From positions 26,507 to 90,506 of the forward strand of contig CAJIZZ010000016.1 in the NCBI GenBank assembly GCA_905181945.1: DNA of 64,000 nt, read 5' to 3'. Every line of letters begins with the position of its first letter. Position 1 is the first letter of the stretch. This document shows, one piece after another, positions 46,402 to 60,704 of the stretch. The notes beneath the pieces were generated by a model. The model saw nothing but the letters and a program-made list of their open reading frames with translations. It made no database searches and was not told the DNA's origin. The position numbers and the translations under genes are program-made. This stretch comes from an uncultured Porticoccus sp. GTDB taxonomy: Bacteria; Pseudomonadota; Gammaproteobacteria; Pseudomonadales; Porticoccaceae.

Positions 46402-46430
46402 ATTTTAAAGATACGCGCGCTTCTAGTCAA
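46402..46430 (-). promoter_or_regulatory. str operon promoter (rpsL)
   Basis: TTGACT (46430-46425), 17-nt spacer, TAAAAT (46407-46402), then the GC-rich GCCGCCTCCC. It lies in the rpoC-rpsL spacer about 87 nt before the rpsL start. A 6-bp hairpin (46436-46453) lies between the rpoC stop and this promoter but lacks a U-run on the minus strand. Confidence 0.75.
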
Positions 46431-46460
46431 GAGAGGTGACCAATTAAGGTCATTTTTTAC

Positions 46461-49400
46461 TTAACTCTGTTCCAGGCTCTCACCCGTGCTTAAAGCCTCG
46501 CTTAATGCTGCTTCGATATCACTTGCGCTAACTTTCGTCTCCGCTTCTTTCTCTCTAGCCTCACGACGTTTCCGATGGTAAGTTAATCCTGTACCAGCAG
46601 GAATCAAGCGACCAACTACTACATTTTCTTTTAATCCACGAAGACGATCCGCTTTTCCTGTGACCGAAGCCTCGGTAAGAACTCGAGTGGTCTCTTGAAA
46701 AGAAGCAGCAGAAATAAAGCTTTCTGTTGCAAGAGAGGCTTTAGTAATACCAAGAAGAAGTCGCTCATACTTGGCAGGAACTTTTCCTTCAAGTGCTAGT
46801 TTTTCATTTTCTTCAAGTATTCTGGTGAACTCAACCTGTTCTCCTTTCACAAAAGACGAATCACCCATGGCGGTGACCTCAGCCTTGCGCAACATCTGGC
46901 GGCATATAACTTCGATATGCTTATCGTTTATTTTAACACCTTGCAATCGATAAACTTCTTGAATCTCATTGACAATGTACTCCGCCAGGGAGTCTACACC
47001 CTGTAAGCGCAGAATATCATGAGAGTTCTCAGGGCCATCAGCAATCATTTCGCCCTTAGTGACATTCTCGCCTTCGAACACACCCAATTGGTGCCACTTA
47101 GGTATCAATAACTCATAATGGTCACTTCCGTCAGGAAGTAATTTTCCATTGGGGGGTGTAATAACTAATCTTCGCTTACCTTTGGTCTCTTTACCAAAAG
47201 TTACGGTACCAGAAATTTCAGCTAATATAGCTGGATCTTTTGGCCTGCGAGCTTCAAACAAATCAGCTACACGGGGTAATCCGCCAGTAATGTCCCGAGT
47301 TTTAGACCCCTCTTGTGGGATACGAGCAATAATATCACCAACCCCTACATGATTATTGTCGCGAATACTAAGAATGGCATTGGGCGGCAACATATAGTGT
47401 GCGGGCACAGTAGAGTTGACAAAGGTTAATTCTTTTCCTTTGTCATCAAGCAAGGTAACCATCGGTTTAATGTCTTTACCAGCAGATGGGCGCTCATTAG
47501 GATCAATTACTGCAATATTTGAAAGGCCCGTCATCTCATCAGTTTGAGTTCGTATGCTAAGCCCCTCCTCCATACCAGAAAAAGTCACCTGTCCAGCAAC
47601 CTCAGTAATAATTGGGTGTGTGTGCGGATCCCAACTAGCTACCACATCGCCAGCAGCAACAATAGAGCCTTCTTTCACTCTAATCACAGCCCCATAAGGC
47701 AACCTATAGCGTTCACGCTCTCTACCATTTTCATCAGCTAGAGCCAAGCCACCAGATCGCGATACAGCTACAAGCTCTCCATTTTCACGCTCTACTACCT
47801 TAATGTTAATTAAGCGGACTTTTCCGCCTGTTTTCACCTGAACGCTATCAGCAGCAGAGGCACGAGACGCTGCGCCACCAATGTGGAATGTACGCATAGT
47901 AAGTTGTGTGCCAGGCTCTCCAATAGATTGGGCGGCAACAACTCCAACTGCTTCACCAGAATTAATCCTGTGGCCTCGGGCTAGGTCTCGTCCATAACAT
48001 TGCGAACATATGCCATGACGAGTCTCACAGGTAATTGGGGAGCGGACTTTAAGCTCGTCTATACCTAGTAGCTCGATACTTTCTACGCATTTCTCATCAA
48101 TCATATAGCCAGCTTGCAGTATAACTTTCTTCGAGCCAGGCTTAACTACATCGACTGCAACTACACGCCCCAGAATCCGGTCACCCAGAGATTCAATGAT
48201 ATCTCCACCTTCAATAACTGGAGTCATTAGTAGCCCCTCTGATGTTCCGCAATCTTCCTCAACAACTACTAAGTCTTGCGATACATCAACTAGTCGGCGA
48301 GTCAAATAACCAGAATTGGCTGTCTTTAGAGCAGTATCCGCCAAACCTTTTCGAGCTCCATGCGTTGATATAAAATATTGCAGCACGTTCAAACCTTCAC
48401 GGAAATTAGCGGTAATTGGTGTTTCAATAATAGATCCATCGGGACGAGCCATCAATCCACGCATACCTGCTAGCTGTCGAATCTGTGCAGGAGAGCCTCT
48501 GGCTCCAGAATCTGCCATAATAAATACTGAATTAAAAGAGGCTTGTAACTCTATATCACCAGCTTTGTTGACAACCTCTTCCGTGCTAATCACTTCCATC
48601 ATTGCCTTGGCAACCAGATCATTAGCGCGAGACCAGATATCAACTACTTTATTATACTTTTCCCCCTGCGTTACAAGGCCTGAGGCAAACTGACTTTCTA
48701 TCTCTTTCACTTCGTTCTCAGCCTGAGCAATGATATCTCCCTTGGATAAAGGAATGGTAAAATCATTTACTCCAATAGAGGCGCCAGACTTAGTAGAGAA
48801 ATCAAACCCGGTATACATAAGCTGATCTGCAAAAATTACCGTTGCCTTCAATCCAACATCACGATAGCAACGATTAATAATTTTTGAGATTGCTTTTTTA
48901 GTCATAGGCTGGTTAACCATGTCGTAGCTTAAACCATCCGGAACAATGTCCCAGAGTAGAGCACGACCCACTGTTGTCTCTACAATATATCTTTTGGATT
49001 GAGCATCACCTTGTTCGTCAAAAAGGACCTGATTAATGCGTACTTTTACTCGAGCCTGAAGATGAACCTGCTTTCCATAGTAAGCCCCGGATACTTCTTT
49101 CAGGTCGCCAAAAATACGACCTTCACCCAATGCATTAACTCTTTCCCGGGTCATCCAATACAACCCTAGAACAACATCCTGAGAAGGAACAATAATTGGC
49201 TCCCCGCTTGCAGGAGACAAGATATTGTTGGTTGACATCATCAAGGCGCGGGACTCGAGCTGGGCCTCCAAAGTTAACGGCACATGAACCGCCATCTGGT
49301 CGCCATCGAAGTCTGCGTTATATGCTGCACAAACTAGTGGGTGTAATTGAATTGCTTTCCCTTCAATAAGAACTGGCTCAAAAGCCTGAATGCCTAGCCT

Positions 49401-50690
49401 GTGAAGTGTTGGGGCGCGATTGAGCAACACTGGGTGCTCGCGAATCACCTCGTCAAGAATATCCCAAACTATAAGCTCTTCACGTTCAACCATTTTTTTA
49501 GCAGCTTTTATTGTGGTAGCCAGCCCTCGAAGCTCAAGTTTTGAAAAAATAAATGGCTTAAATAGCTCTAATGCCATACGTTTAGGTAGTCCACACTGAT
49601 GTAACCGTAGAGTTGGACCAACTACAATTACAGAACGCCCAGAGTAATCTACACGCTTACCCAATAAATTCTGACGGAAACGACCCTGTTTACCTTTAAT
49701 CATGTCTGCAAGCGATTTCAAAGGTCGCTTATTAGACCCAGTGATAGCTCGACCGCGACGTCCATTATCTAAAAGAGCATCGACTGATTCTTGGAGCATG
49801 CGTTTTTCGTTTCTTACAATTATATCTGGCGCATTTAGCTCTAATAAGCGTTTTAGACGATTATTGCGATTAATTACTCGACGGTATAAGTCATTCAAAT
49901 CAGATGTAGCAAAACGGCCTCCATCAAGAGGGACCAATGGTCTTAAATCTGGCGGTAATACTGGCAATGCCTCAAGGATCATCCATTCAGGCTTGTTGCC
50001 AGAACCAAGGAAGGCCTCTAGTAATTTGAGTCGTTTAGATAATTTTTTTATTTTTGTTTCTGAGCGAGTATTTGGTATCTCCTCGCGGATGATTGCAATT
50101 TCTTGATTCATGTCAAGATCTTTCATTAGGCTCTGAATACCTTCTGCACCCATTGTTGCCTCAAACTCATCACCAAATTCTTCCATAGCTTGAAAGTATT
50201 CATCGTCTGTCAGCAATTGACCGCGATCAAGTGTAGTCATGCCAGGATCAGTCACAATGAATGACTCAAAATACAGCACTCTTTCTATTTCACGAAGAGT
50301 CATGTCTAAAATCAGACCAATACGAGATGGTAAAGATTTAAGGAACCATATATGGGCAACTGGGCACGCTAGCTCAATATGAGCCATTCTGTCCCGACGT
50401 ACCTTGGCAAGAGTCACCTCTACACCACACTTTTCGCAGACAATGCCGCGATGCTTCATGCGTTTGTATTTCCCACAAAGGCACTCATAATCCTTTACTG
50501 GACCAAAAATTTTAGCACAAAACAAACCTTCTCGCTCTGGCTTAAAGGTCCGATAATTAATGGTTTCCGGCTTCTTAACTTCACCATAAGACCATGACCG
50601 AATCATATCCGGTGATGCTAGGCCAATACGAATTGCATCAAATTCGTCTGTTTGATCTTGTGATTTGAGCAGATTTAGTAAGTCTTTCAA
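46461..50690 (-). CDS. rpoC: RNA polymerase subunit beta'
   Basis: A 1409-residue beta' subunit (1407 in E. coli). The N-terminal zinc ribbon is [19 protein letters not shown], the catalytic Mg triad is [13 protein letters not shown] (about residue 460), the bridge-helix region and second zinc site ([15 protein letters not shown]) follow. The 86-nt gap to rpoB is unremarkable. Confidence 0.98.
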   Translation of the reverse strand: MKDLLNLLKSQDQTDEFDAIRIGLASPDMIRSWSYGEVKKPETINYRTFKPEREGLFCAKIFGPVKDYECLCGKYKRMKHRGIVCEKCGVEVTLAKVRRDRMAHIELACPVAHIWFLKSLPSRIGLILDMTLREIERVLYFESFIVTDPGMTTLDRGQLLTDDEYFQAMEEFGDEFEATMGAEGIQSLMKDLDMNQEIAIIREEIPNTRSETKIKKLSKRLKLLEAFLGSGNKPEWMILEALPVLPPDLRPLVPLDGGRFATSDLNDLYRRVINRNNRLKRLLELNAPDIIVRNEKRMLQESVDALLDNGRRGRAITGSNKRPLKSLADMIKGKQGRFRQNLLGKRVDYSGRSVIVVGPTLRLHQCGLPKRMALELFKPFIFSKLELRGLATTIKAAKKMVEREELIVWDILDEVIREHPVLLNRAPTLHRLGIQAFEPVLIEGKAIQLHPLVCAAYNADFDGDQMAVHVPLTLEAQLESRALMMSTNNILSPASGEPIIVPSQDVVLGLYWMTRERVNALGEGRIFGDLKEVSGAYYGKQVHLQARVKVRINQVLFDEQGDAQSKRYIVETTVGRALLWDIVPDGLSYDMVNQPMTKKAISKIINRCYRDVGLKATVIFADQLMYTGFDFSTKSGASIGVNDFTIPLSKGDIIAQAENEVKEIESQFASGLVTQGEKYNKVVDIWSRANDLVAKAMMEVISTEEVVNKAGDIELQASFNSVFIMADSGARGSPAQIRQLAGMRGLMARPDGSIIETPITANFREGLNVLQYFISTHGARKGLADTALKTANSGYLTRRLVDVSQDLVVVEEDCGTSEGLLMTPVIEGGDIIESLGDRILGRVVAVDVVKPGSKKVILQAGYMIDEKCVESIELLGIDELKVRSPITCETRHGICSQCYGRDLARGHRINSGEAVGVVAAQSIGEPGTQLTMRTFHIGGAASRASAADSVQVKTGGKVRLINIKVVERENGELVAVSRSGGLALADENGRERERYRLPYGAVIRVKEGSIVAAGDVVASWDPHTHPIITEVAGQVTFSGMEEGLSIRTQTDEMTGLSNIAVIDPNERPSAGKDIKPMVTLLDDKGKELTFVNSTVPAHYMLPPNAILSIRDNNHVGVGDIIARIPQEGSKTRDITGGLPRVADLFEARRPKDPAILAEISGTVTFGKETKGKRRLVITPPNGKLLPDGSDHYELLIPKWHQLGVFEGENVTKGEMIADGPENSHDILRLQGVDSLAEYIVNEIQEVYRLQGVKINDKHIEVICRQMLRKAEVTAMGDSSFVKGEQVEFTRILEENEKLALEGKVPAKYERLLLGITKASLATESFISAASFQETTRVLTEASVTGKADRLRGLKENVVVGRLIPAGTGLTYHRKRREAREKEAETKVSASDIEAALSEALSTGESLEQS

Positions 50691-50776
50691 CGCCTTTCTC
50701 CAAGATGGGTACTATATTTTAATAGCGGGCAAATGATCCGCCCCAATTTATATTTTTCTTCGACTTTTAGCTGTGG

Positions 50777-54859
<4,083 letters not shown>

Positions 54860-54979
54860 CATATTCCCCATCAAGATCGTTTAGCCTTTGGGCTTTACGA
54901 GCTGTTTAGTACCTTATGTAAGGCTACTAACCTTTTGCAGAAAAGGATTTTTTCTTAACGCCAACTACCTGTTCAGCAT

Positions 54980-55019
54980 AAAAGCGCTAAAGGGCCAGAA
55001 GGTTTTACCCCTCCAGCCC
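54980..55019 (-). terminator. hairpin in the rplL-rpoB spacer, candidate attenuator
   Basis: On the minus strand GGGCTGGAGG and the facing CCTTCTGGCCC (55019-55010 with 55002-54992) can form a roughly 10-bp stem with three G-U pairs, followed by TTTAGCGCTTTT. In E. coli the rplL-rpoB gap holds an attenuator that lowers rpoBC relative to the ribosomal genes; this element is similarly placed. The U-run is interrupted, so termination would be partial. Confidence 0.4.
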
Positions 55020-55057
55020 AAGTCCAGCTAATCATAAGACAACCGGCCGTCTCAAGC

Positions 55058-55438
55058 TTATTTAAGCTCGCAAGTAGCGCCGGCTTCTTCGAGCTGCTTC
55101 TTGGCCTCTTCCGCATCCGCTGGAGAAGCGCCTTCTTTGATAAGCGAAGGGGCACTATCTACAAGATCTTTCGCTTCTTTTAAGCCTAACCCAGTGATAG
55201 CACGAACAGCTTTAATAACGTTTACTTTCTTCTCACCCATTGAAGTGAGCATCACATCAAACGAATCTTTAACTTCCGGGGCATCCCCAGAATCTCCACC
55301 GGCTACTGGAGCAGCAACAGCAACAGCAGCTTGCGCAGATACTCCAAATTTTTCTTCCATTGCAGCTACAAGTTCCACAACTTCCATTACGCTCATTGAA
55401 GCAATCGCTTCTAAAATGTCATCTTTGGACAGAGCCAT
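55058..55438 (-). CDS. rplL: 50S ribosomal protein L7/L12
   Basis: A 126-residue L7/L12 stalk protein. The N-terminal dimerisation domain ([19 protein letters not shown]), the Ala/Gly-rich hinge [20 protein letters not shown] and the C-terminal factor-binding domain with [21 protein letters not shown] are intact. 44 nt separate it from rplJ. Confidence 0.98.
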   Translation of the reverse strand: MALSKDDILEAIASMSVMEVVELVAAMEEKFGVSAQAAVAVAAPVAGGDSGDAPEVKDSFDVMLTSMGEKKVNVIKAVRAITGLGLKEAKDLVDSAPSLIKEGASPADAEEAKKQLEEAGATCELK

Positions 55439-55482
55439 GACCTATCTCCTAATTAAATAAATTTATTAAACTGTTCTATGAT

Positions 55483-56013
55483 TTATGCAGCTTTCTGCTT
55501 TTGATCACTGACAGCTCCTACAACACGAGTTACTTTGGTGGGCACTTCATTAAGAGTACGAACCAATTTAATAACTGGCGCAAGCGTTACATTTGCCAAC
55601 TGTCCTAGAGCTTGCTCTAAGGTTGGTAGCTTAGCTAGCACGTCGATCTGCTCTTTGCCCAACAACTGACCACTGACAGAAAGAGCTTTTACTTCAAATT
55701 TATCATTTGCCTTCGCAAAATCTTTAAATAAGCGAGCTGCAGCGCCTGGGTCTTCCATAGAAAAACCAAAGAGCGACGGACCCGTCAACACTTCATTTAC
55801 ACACTCAAACTCTGTACCTTCAAACGCGCGTTTCGCAAGTGTATTGCGAATAACACGAATATCGATATTTTGTTCGCGTGCTTTTTCACGAAAAGTTGTC
55901 ATGTCAGTCACACTAACACCGCGAGCATCAGCAATTACCAATGACAACGCATTGGAAGCGGTCGCGCTAACTTCAACTACAATCGCTTTCTTGCCTTCGA
56001 GATTTAATGCCAC
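55483..56013 (-). CDS. rplJ: 50S ribosomal protein L10
   Basis: A 176-residue L10, base of the L7/L12 stalk. The start is GTG at 56013 (read as MALNLEGKKAIVVEV), which matches the family, with GAGGAG upstream; the ATG 66 nt further up gives residues no L10 has. VIRNTLAKRAFEGTEFE and GPSLFGFSMEDPGAAARLF are present. The L10 leader lies upstream. Confidence 0.97.
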   Translation of the reverse strand: MALNLEGKKAIVVEVSATASNALSLVIADARGVSVTDMTTFREKAREQNIDIRVIRNTLAKRAFEGTEFECVNEVLTGPSLFGFSMEDPGAAARLFKDFAKANDKFEVKALSVSGQLLGKEQIDVLAKLPTLEQALGQLANVTLAPVIKLVRTLNEVPTKVTRVVGAVSDQKQKAA

Positions 56014-56129
56014 AAGACTATCTCCTCGACTTAATTGGTCCACCCAAAGCAGGCTTCTCAATTGGTTAGGCATCAACATAAAATACTATTGATGCAATTT
56101 CGGCGAAAAAATCCAGTCATACAAATACT

Positions 56130-56232
56130 GAATCGGGTTACACCATTTGCGTAGGCGTTTCTTCAGCCAGAAAAATAGCTGGAGATTTCATTAAACCTTA
56201 TAAAAGGCACCTACGGTCTTTAACAGCCTAAG
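56130..56232 (-). promoter_or_regulatory. L10 leader (L10-L12 repressor binding site)
   Basis: On the minus strand AAAGACCGTAGGTGCC (about 56231-56206) and ACGCCTACGC with AAATGGTGTAACCCG (about 56158-56135) reproduce the two conserved strands of the E. coli rplJ leader, where the L10(L12)4 complex binds a kink-turn structure and represses rplJL translation. The variable stem between them is different. The remainder of the 280-nt rplA-rplJ gap shows no gene. Confidence 0.8.
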
Positions 56233-56293
56233 CAGAAAAAATGCTCAGACCCCAAAGTTAAACCTGGCCTCACAACTTAAAGGCCATTGCGTC

Positions 56294-56989
56294 TTATGCT
56301 TCTAGAGACGCCTGATCAATTAGTAATCCAGGGCCCATTGTCGTTGAAAGTACTATTTTTTTAAGAAATACGCCCTTTGCTGATGCTGGCTTAGCCTTCT
56401 TTAAATCTACAATCAACGCTTCAAGATTTTCTTTTAACGACACAACATCAAAATCAAGACTGCCAATTGCGCCATGAATTATGCCGTTCTTGTCTATACG
56501 GTAACGAACCTGTCCAGCCTTAGCATTTTTAACAGCTGTGACTACATCCGGAGTTACAGTACCAGTTTTAGGGTTTGGCATCAGGCCACGAGGCCCAAGA
56601 ACTTGACCCAAAAGACCAACTACTCGCATAGCAGCAGGTTCAGCAATAACTACATCAAAATTCATATTTCCAGCTTTGATATCTTCTGCTAGATCTTCCA
56701 TTCCAACTAGATCGGCCCCAGCCGCTTTGGCTGCCTCTGCAGCATCACCTTGAGCAAAGACTGCGACTCTAACATTTTTACCGGTACCATGAGGGAGTGT
56801 TGTAGCTCCACGTACTGCTTGGTCTGATTTACGAGGATCAATACCCAAATTCACTGCAACGTCAACCACTTCAGAAAATTTGACAGTAGAAACTTCCTTC
56901 AGCAAAGATACCGCTTCGCTAATTGAGTATTGCTTACCAATTTGAATTTTTTCACGAATAGCGCGTATGCGCTTAGATAGCTTAGCCAT
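56294..56989 (-). CDS. rplA: 50S ribosomal protein L1
   Basis: A 231-residue L1, the moving E-site stalk and in E. coli the repressor of its own rplKA messenger. [34 protein letters not shown] and [20 protein letters not shown] are typical. It starts right after the rplK stop, with no gap. Confidence 0.98.
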   Translation of the reverse strand: MAKLSKRIRAIREKIQIGKQYSISEAVSLLKEVSTVKFSEVVDVAVNLGIDPRKSDQAVRGATTLPHGTGKNVRVAVFAQGDAAEAAKAAGADLVGMEDLAEDIKAGNMNFDVVIAEPAAMRVVGLLGQVLGPRGLMPNPKTGTVTPDVVTAVKNAKAGQVRYRIDKNGIIHGAIGSLDFDVVSLKENLEALIVDLKKAKPASAKGVFLKKIVLSTTMGPGLLIDQASLEA

Positions 56990-57421
56990 TTATACGCCCT
57001 CCACATCAAGACCAATAGACCGAGCAGAACCAGCGATAGTTCTAACAGCTGCATCAATGTCAGAAGCAGTCAGGTCGGCTTTTTTGATTTTTACAATTTC
57101 CTCTAATTGCGCTCGAGTAACTGCTCCAACTTTACTTGTATTAGGAGTAGCGCTTCCTTTTTCAACTCCCGCAGCTTTCTTTAATAAGTATGATGCAGGC
57201 GAGGTTTTCATAGCAAATGTAAAACTTTTATCCGCATAGACACTAATCACAACAGGTACAGGAGAGCCAGACTCTAAATCCTGCGTCTGGGCATTAAACG
57301 CCTTGCAAAATTCCATAATATTGACGCCTTTTTGACCTAAGGCAGGACCCACAGGGGGGCTTGGATTAGCCTTTCCTGCCGGTACTTGAAGCTTTATATA
57401 CGAATCTACTTTCTTAGCCAT
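56990..57421 (-). CDS. rplK: 50S ribosomal protein L11
   Basis: A 143-residue L11 of the GTPase-associated centre, needed for RelA sensing of uncharged t[26 protein letters not shown] with the thiostrepton-site prolines is split over residues 9-31, and the C-terminal rRNA-binding domain is complete. Confidence 0.98.
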   Translation of the reverse strand: MAKKVDSYIKLQVPAGKANPSPPVGPALGQKGVNIMEFCKAFNAQTQDLESGSPVPVVISVYADKSFTFAMKTSPASYLLKKAAGVEKGSATPNTSKVGAVTRAQLEEIVKIKKADLTASDIDAAVRTIAGSARSIGLDVEGV

Positions 57422-57525
57422 TTATTTTCTCCAAAAGTGGGTGTAACGCCTCAAAGCTTCCATAAAAACAGCTCATCTCAGGCTTCCCAGCTATAGCCCA
57501 ACACAGACATTAGCAATAAAAAAAT

Positions 57526-58053
57526 TTAGATCTTCTCTACTTGAACAAATTCGAGCTCGACAGGTGTATTGCGCCCAAAAATTGATACGGACACTCGCAC
57601 TCTGCTTTTCTCATAGTTAACTTCTTCTACTACACCATTAAAATCATTAAATGGCCCGTCAATGACGCGGACCACTTCGCCTGCCTCAAAAATAGTCTTA
57701 GGCCTAGGCTTATCTTCAGAATCTTGCACTCGTTGTAAAATCGCATCTGCTTCTTTGTCTGTAATTGGGGCAGGCATATCTGCCTTGCCTCCAATAAACC
57801 CTAATACCCTGGGGGTTGCCTTGACCATATGCCAAGAATCATCATTCAGTTCCATCTGCACAAGAACATAGCCAGGAAAAAACTTACGTTCGCTTTTGCG
57901 TCTTTGGCCGCCTTTGATTTCCACCACCTCTTCTGTAGGCACAAGAATATCACCAAAACTGTCCTCCATACCATTAAGGATAACGCGGTCTTTAATCGCT
58001 GCAGCAACTTTCTTTTCATAGCCCGAATAGGCATGTACAACGTACCAGCGCAT
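57526..58053 (-). CDS. nusG: transcription termination/antitermination protein NusG
   Basis: A 175-residue NusG. The NGN domain starts [18 protein letters not shown] and includes [12 protein letters not shown]; the C-terminal KOW is [19 protein letters not shown]. It couples RNA polymerase to the ribosome or Rho. 9 nt separate it from secE. Confidence 0.98.
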   Translation of the reverse strand: MRWYVVHAYSGYEKKVAAAIKDRVILNGMEDSFGDILVPTEEVVEIKGGQRRKSERKFFPGYVLVQMELNDDSWHMVKATPRVLGFIGGKADMPAPITDKEADAILQRVQDSEDKPRPKTIFEAGEVVRVIDGPFNDFNGVVEEVNYEKSRVRVSVSIFGRNTPVELEFVQVEKI

Positions 58054-58062
58054 GTGAACCCC

Positions 58063-58431
58063 TTAACCTATAACCATGGAAGCAATCCAGCCAAAAAATG
58101 TGTCTAAACCCCACAAAATCAAAGACATAATTAGCACCACAGCTACTACCATCAACGTTGTCTGGTTGCGTTCTTGTCGCGTAGGCCAAACAACTCTGCA
58201 AGCTTCGTTATATGCTCCGTGCATTAACGCTATCAAGCTGTCGCCTTTTTTCGTCTTTGAGCCAATAAAAGCAACACAAACTGCAATGAAAATCCAAGCT
58301 ACCGCACGATAAAGCAGCGACTCCTCGGAGAAGTAGTGATTACCATAAATTGCTCCGGCGGTTAACGAAACAACAATCGACCATTTCAGGCTGTCCAACC
58401 TATACTGCTTTTCTTCCGTAGTCGCATTCAT
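58063..58431 (-). CDS. secE: preprotein translocase subunit SecE
   Basis: A 122-residue SecE with three membrane helices as in E. coli (127). The conserved cytoplasmic amphipathic stretch EACRVVWPTRQERNQTT precedes the last helix, which clamps SecY. It sits between tRNA-Trp and nusG. Confidence 0.97.
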   Translation of the reverse strand: MNATTEEKQYRLDSLKWSIVVSLTAGAIYGNHYFSEESLLYRAVAWIFIAVCVAFIGSKTKKGDSLIALMHGAYNEACRVVWPTRQERNQTTLMVVAVVLIMSLILWGLDTFFGWIASMVIG

Positions 58432-58491
58432 ATTGCATTGCGCCCCTACTTGTCTTGTTTAATGAATAAAGGCCAGCTTCAAGCATGTTAT

Positions 58492-58567
58492 TGGCAGGCC
58501 AGGAGGGACTCGAACCCCCAACACCCGGTTTTGGAGACCGGTGCTCTACCAATTGAACTACTGGCCT
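58492..58567 (-). tRNA. tRNA-Trp (CCA)
   Basis: A 76-nt cloverleaf with encoded CCA. Acceptor AGGCCAG/CTGGCCT, anticodon stem-loop CGGT-CTCCAAA-ACCG (anticodon CCA). D and anticodon arms are nearly identical to E. coli tRNA-Trp. It lies between tuf and secE, where E. coli has trpT near the same genes. Confidence 0.97.
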
Positions 58568-58598
58568 ATCGTATAAACCTAAAAAACACGACAACAAT

Positions 58599-58629
58599 AA
58601 AGTCGAGACCTCAAAGAAGCCTCGACTTT
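58599..58629 (-). terminator. hairpin after tuf, probable partial terminator
   Basis: Perfect 9-bp stem AAAGTCGAG/CTCGACTTT with a 13-nt loop, 21 nt after the tuf stop. T-rich sequence follows (ATTGTTGTCGTG then TTTTTT). It could lower read-through into tRNA-Trp, secE and nusG or serve as a processing site. Confidence 0.45.
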
Positions 58630-58649
58630 GCATCAACGTAGCCTACTTG

Positions 58650-59873
58650 TTACTCAATAATCTTTGCTACAACACCAGCCCCTACCGTGCGTCCGCCTTC
58701 ACGGATCGCAAAACGTAGACCTTCTTCCATAGCAATTGGATTAATTAGTGTAACTACCATCTTGATATTATCACCAGGCATCACCATCTCAACACCGTCC
58801 GGCAACTCACAAGCACCCGTAACATCTGTAGTTCGGAAATAAAATTGAGGACGATAGCCTTTAAAGAAAGGTGTATGACGGCCACCTTCATCTTTTGACA
58901 AAACATACACTTCAGCTTCAAATTTAGTGTGCGGATTAACAGAACCTGGTTTAGCTAGCACTTGGCCACGCTCTATTTCTTCACGCTTAGTGCCGCGCAA
59001 CAAAATACCACAATTCTCACCAGCGCGACCTTCATCAAGCAACTTGCGGAACATTTCTACGCCCGTACAAGTAGTTTTCGTAGTATCGTTAATGCCGATA
59101 ATTTCGATCTCTTCGCCAACTTTAACAACCCCACGTTCAATACGGCCAGTTACAACAGTACCACGGCCGGCAATAGAAAATACGTCTTCAATGGGCATCA
59201 GGAACGGCTGATCAACTGCTCGAACTGGGTCTGGAATGAAAGAATCTAGCGTCTCAACAAGAGTTTTTACAGCTGTAGTGCCCAGCTCGTTATCATCTTC
59301 TCCATTAAGTGCCATTAATGCAGAACCTGCAATAATTGGGGTGTCATCTCCAGGGAACTCGTAAGTATCAAGCAGTTCACGAAGCTCCATTTCTACCAAT
59401 TCGATCATTTCGTTGTATTCATCGGAGCCAACTCCACCACAATCCGCGGCAAGCAAGTCAGCCTTGTTCAAAAAAACCACAACATAAGGAACACCAACTT
59501 GACGAGCAAGAAGGATATGCTCACGCGTCTGAGGCATAGGACCGTCAGTGGCACCACAAACTAAGATCGCACCATCCATTTGGGCTGCACCTGTAATCAT
59601 GTTTTTTACATAATCCGCGTGACCCGGGCAATCAACATGGGCGTAGTGACGATTAGGGGTATCGTACTCTACGTGAGACGTAGCAATAGTGATACCGCGA
59701 GCACGCTCTTCTGGTGCATTATCAATACCATCAAACGCAACTGCCGCTCCTCCCCATACTTCTGCACATACGCGAGTCAGCGCTGCGGTTAGTGTGGTTT
59801 TACCATGGTCTACGTGACCAATTGTGCCCACATTGACGTGGGTCTTATTACGCTCAAATTTTTCTTTTGCCAT
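58650..59873 (-). CDS. tuf: elongation factor Tu, 407-residue form
   Basis: EF-Tu that carries aminoacyl-tRNA to the ribosome. GHVDHGKTT (G1), [15 protein letters not shown], and NKAD (G4) are intact. Between NKAD and ELVEMEL there are 18 residues ([18 protein letters not shown]) where E. coli has 8, so the G domain has a ten-residue insertion; total length is 407 against 394. It is the only tuf in the window and lies in the tufB position after four tRNAs. Domains II and III are regular. Confidence 0.98.
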   Translation of the reverse strand: MAKEKFERNKTHVNVGTIGHVDHGKTTLTAALTRVCAEVWGGAAVAFDGIDNAPEERARGITIATSHVEYDTPNRHYAHVDCPGHADYVKNMITGAAQMDGAILVCGATDGPMPQTREHILLARQVGVPYVVVFLNKADLLAADCGGVGSDEYNEMIELVEMELRELLDTYEFPGDDTPIIAGSALMALNGEDDNELGTTAVKTLVETLDSFIPDPVRAVDQPFLMPIEDVFSIAGRGTVVTGRIERGVVKVGEEIEIIGINDTTKTTCTGVEMFRKLLDEGRAGENCGILLRGTKREEIERGQVLAKPGSVNPHTKFEAEVYVLSKDEGGRHTPFFKGYRPQFYFRTTDVTGACELPDGVEMVMPGDNIKMVVTLINPIAMEEGLRFAIREGGRTVGAGVVAKIIE

Positions 59874-59948
59874 GACAAAAACTCCTCAATCAATACTTGC
59901 ACTACATTTATAGTTAAAATTAACGGTATACCGTATCTTATTAAACAC

Positions 59949-60024
<76 letters not shown>

Positions 60025-60049
60025 ATTAACTTTCGCTGTCGGTAGTATC

Positions 60050-60123
<74 letters not shown>

Positions 60124-60283
60124 CTATAACCGCGACTCAACAGAACAACTTTTCTGCTGGGACCAAATCTATTTTTTGTTGCAAAAATAACCTACCCATA
60201 TACTCATCATCGAAAATAACCAATCAATGACGCCACAATCTCTAGCCTCTAAGCCAAAAAAACACTTAGTCGCATAACGTACA

Positions 60284-60318
60284 TAGTACCAAATTAGTAC
60301 CAAATCTAAAAATTTGGT
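60284..60318 (-). repeat. tandem 11-bp repeat at the 3' end of tRNA-Tyr
   Basis: TAGTACCAAAT occurs twice in direct tandem (60284-60294, 60295-60305). In the transcript this gives two copies of ATTTGGTACTA just after tRNA-Tyr. Their ATTTGGT can pair with ACCAAAT, which contains the ACC of the tRNA discriminator and CCA end (60318-60312), so a trailer hairpin that includes the mature 3' end is possible. Confidence 0.5.
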
Positions 60319-60398
60319 GCAGGGGGGTGGATTCGAACCACCGAAGCTTTCGCGTCAGAGTTACAGTCTGATCCCTTTGACCGCTCGGGAACCCCTGC
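60315..60398 (-). tRNA. tRNA-Tyr (GTA)
   Basis: An 84-nt class II tRNA with long variable arm and encoded CCA. Acceptor GCAGGGG with CCCCTGC, anticodon loop CTGTAAC (anticodon GTA). 191 nt separate it from tRNA-Gly, a long gap also known between tyrU and glyT in E. coli. Confidence 0.97.
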
Positions 60399-60478
60399 GT
60401 AAAAGGCTGCACATCGTCCACATCCATAGTACGGCTTCCCTATTGCAACTACCCCAAGACTCCGGTCATGCTAAATAT

Positions 60479-60554
60479 TGGAGCTGGCGAGAGGAGTCGA
60501 ACCCCCGACCGGCTGATTACAAGTCAGCTGCTCTACCAACTGAGCTACGCCAGC
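60479..60554 (-). tRNA. tRNA-Thr (TGT)
   Basis: A 76-nt cloverleaf with CCA. Acceptor GCTGGCG/CGCCAGC, anticodon loop CTTGTAA (anticodon TGT). First tRNA of the cluster, corresponds to thrU. Confidence 0.97.
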
Positions 60555-60559
60555 CCAAA

Positions 60560-60577
60560 CCCTATACACAAATAGGG
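60560..60577 (-). promoter_or_regulatory. leader hairpin before the tRNA-tuf transcript
   Basis: CCCTAT-TTGTGT-ATAGGG forms a 6-bp hairpin that starts near the predicted transcription start and ends 5 nt before tRNA-Thr(TGT). It probably marks the 5' leader removed by RNase P. Confidence 0.45.
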
Positions 60578-60583
60578 AGCGCG

Positions 60584-60612
60584 ATTTTAGTGAATGTTGA
60601 CACTATAATCAA
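60584..60612 (-). promoter_or_regulatory. promoter of the thrU-tyrU-glyT-thrT-tuf operon
   Basis: TTGATT (60612-60607), 17-nt spacer, TAAAAT (60589-60584), followed by CGCGCTCCC. The GC-rich discriminator is the mark of stringently controlled tRNA promoters, as for tufB in E. coli. Confidence 0.75.
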
Positions 60613-60704
60613 CAGCTGATGTGGCATAAAATGAATTTTTCATGTTTTTTATGAATAAGTTGCTCTATCGCAACAAATAATAATCAAATTACTAGTCAAT
60701 AAAT

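Noticed and set aside
46436..46453. GTGACC/GGTCAT hairpin after rpoC as terminator
   Set aside because: On the minus strand no U-run follows; the A/T run is on the wrong side. A role as a 3' stabiliser remains possible but is not supported.
54931..54956. CCTTTT-GCAG-AAAAGG hairpin followed by T-run in the rplL-rpoB gap
   Set aside because: The T-run is on the plus strand while all neighbouring genes are on the minus strand, so it would not end any known transcript.
60314..60619. Open frame of about 100 codons on the plus strand in the tRNA region
   Set aside because: It is translation of the antisense strands of tRNA-Tyr and tRNA-Thr; such frames often appear in databases as false proteins.
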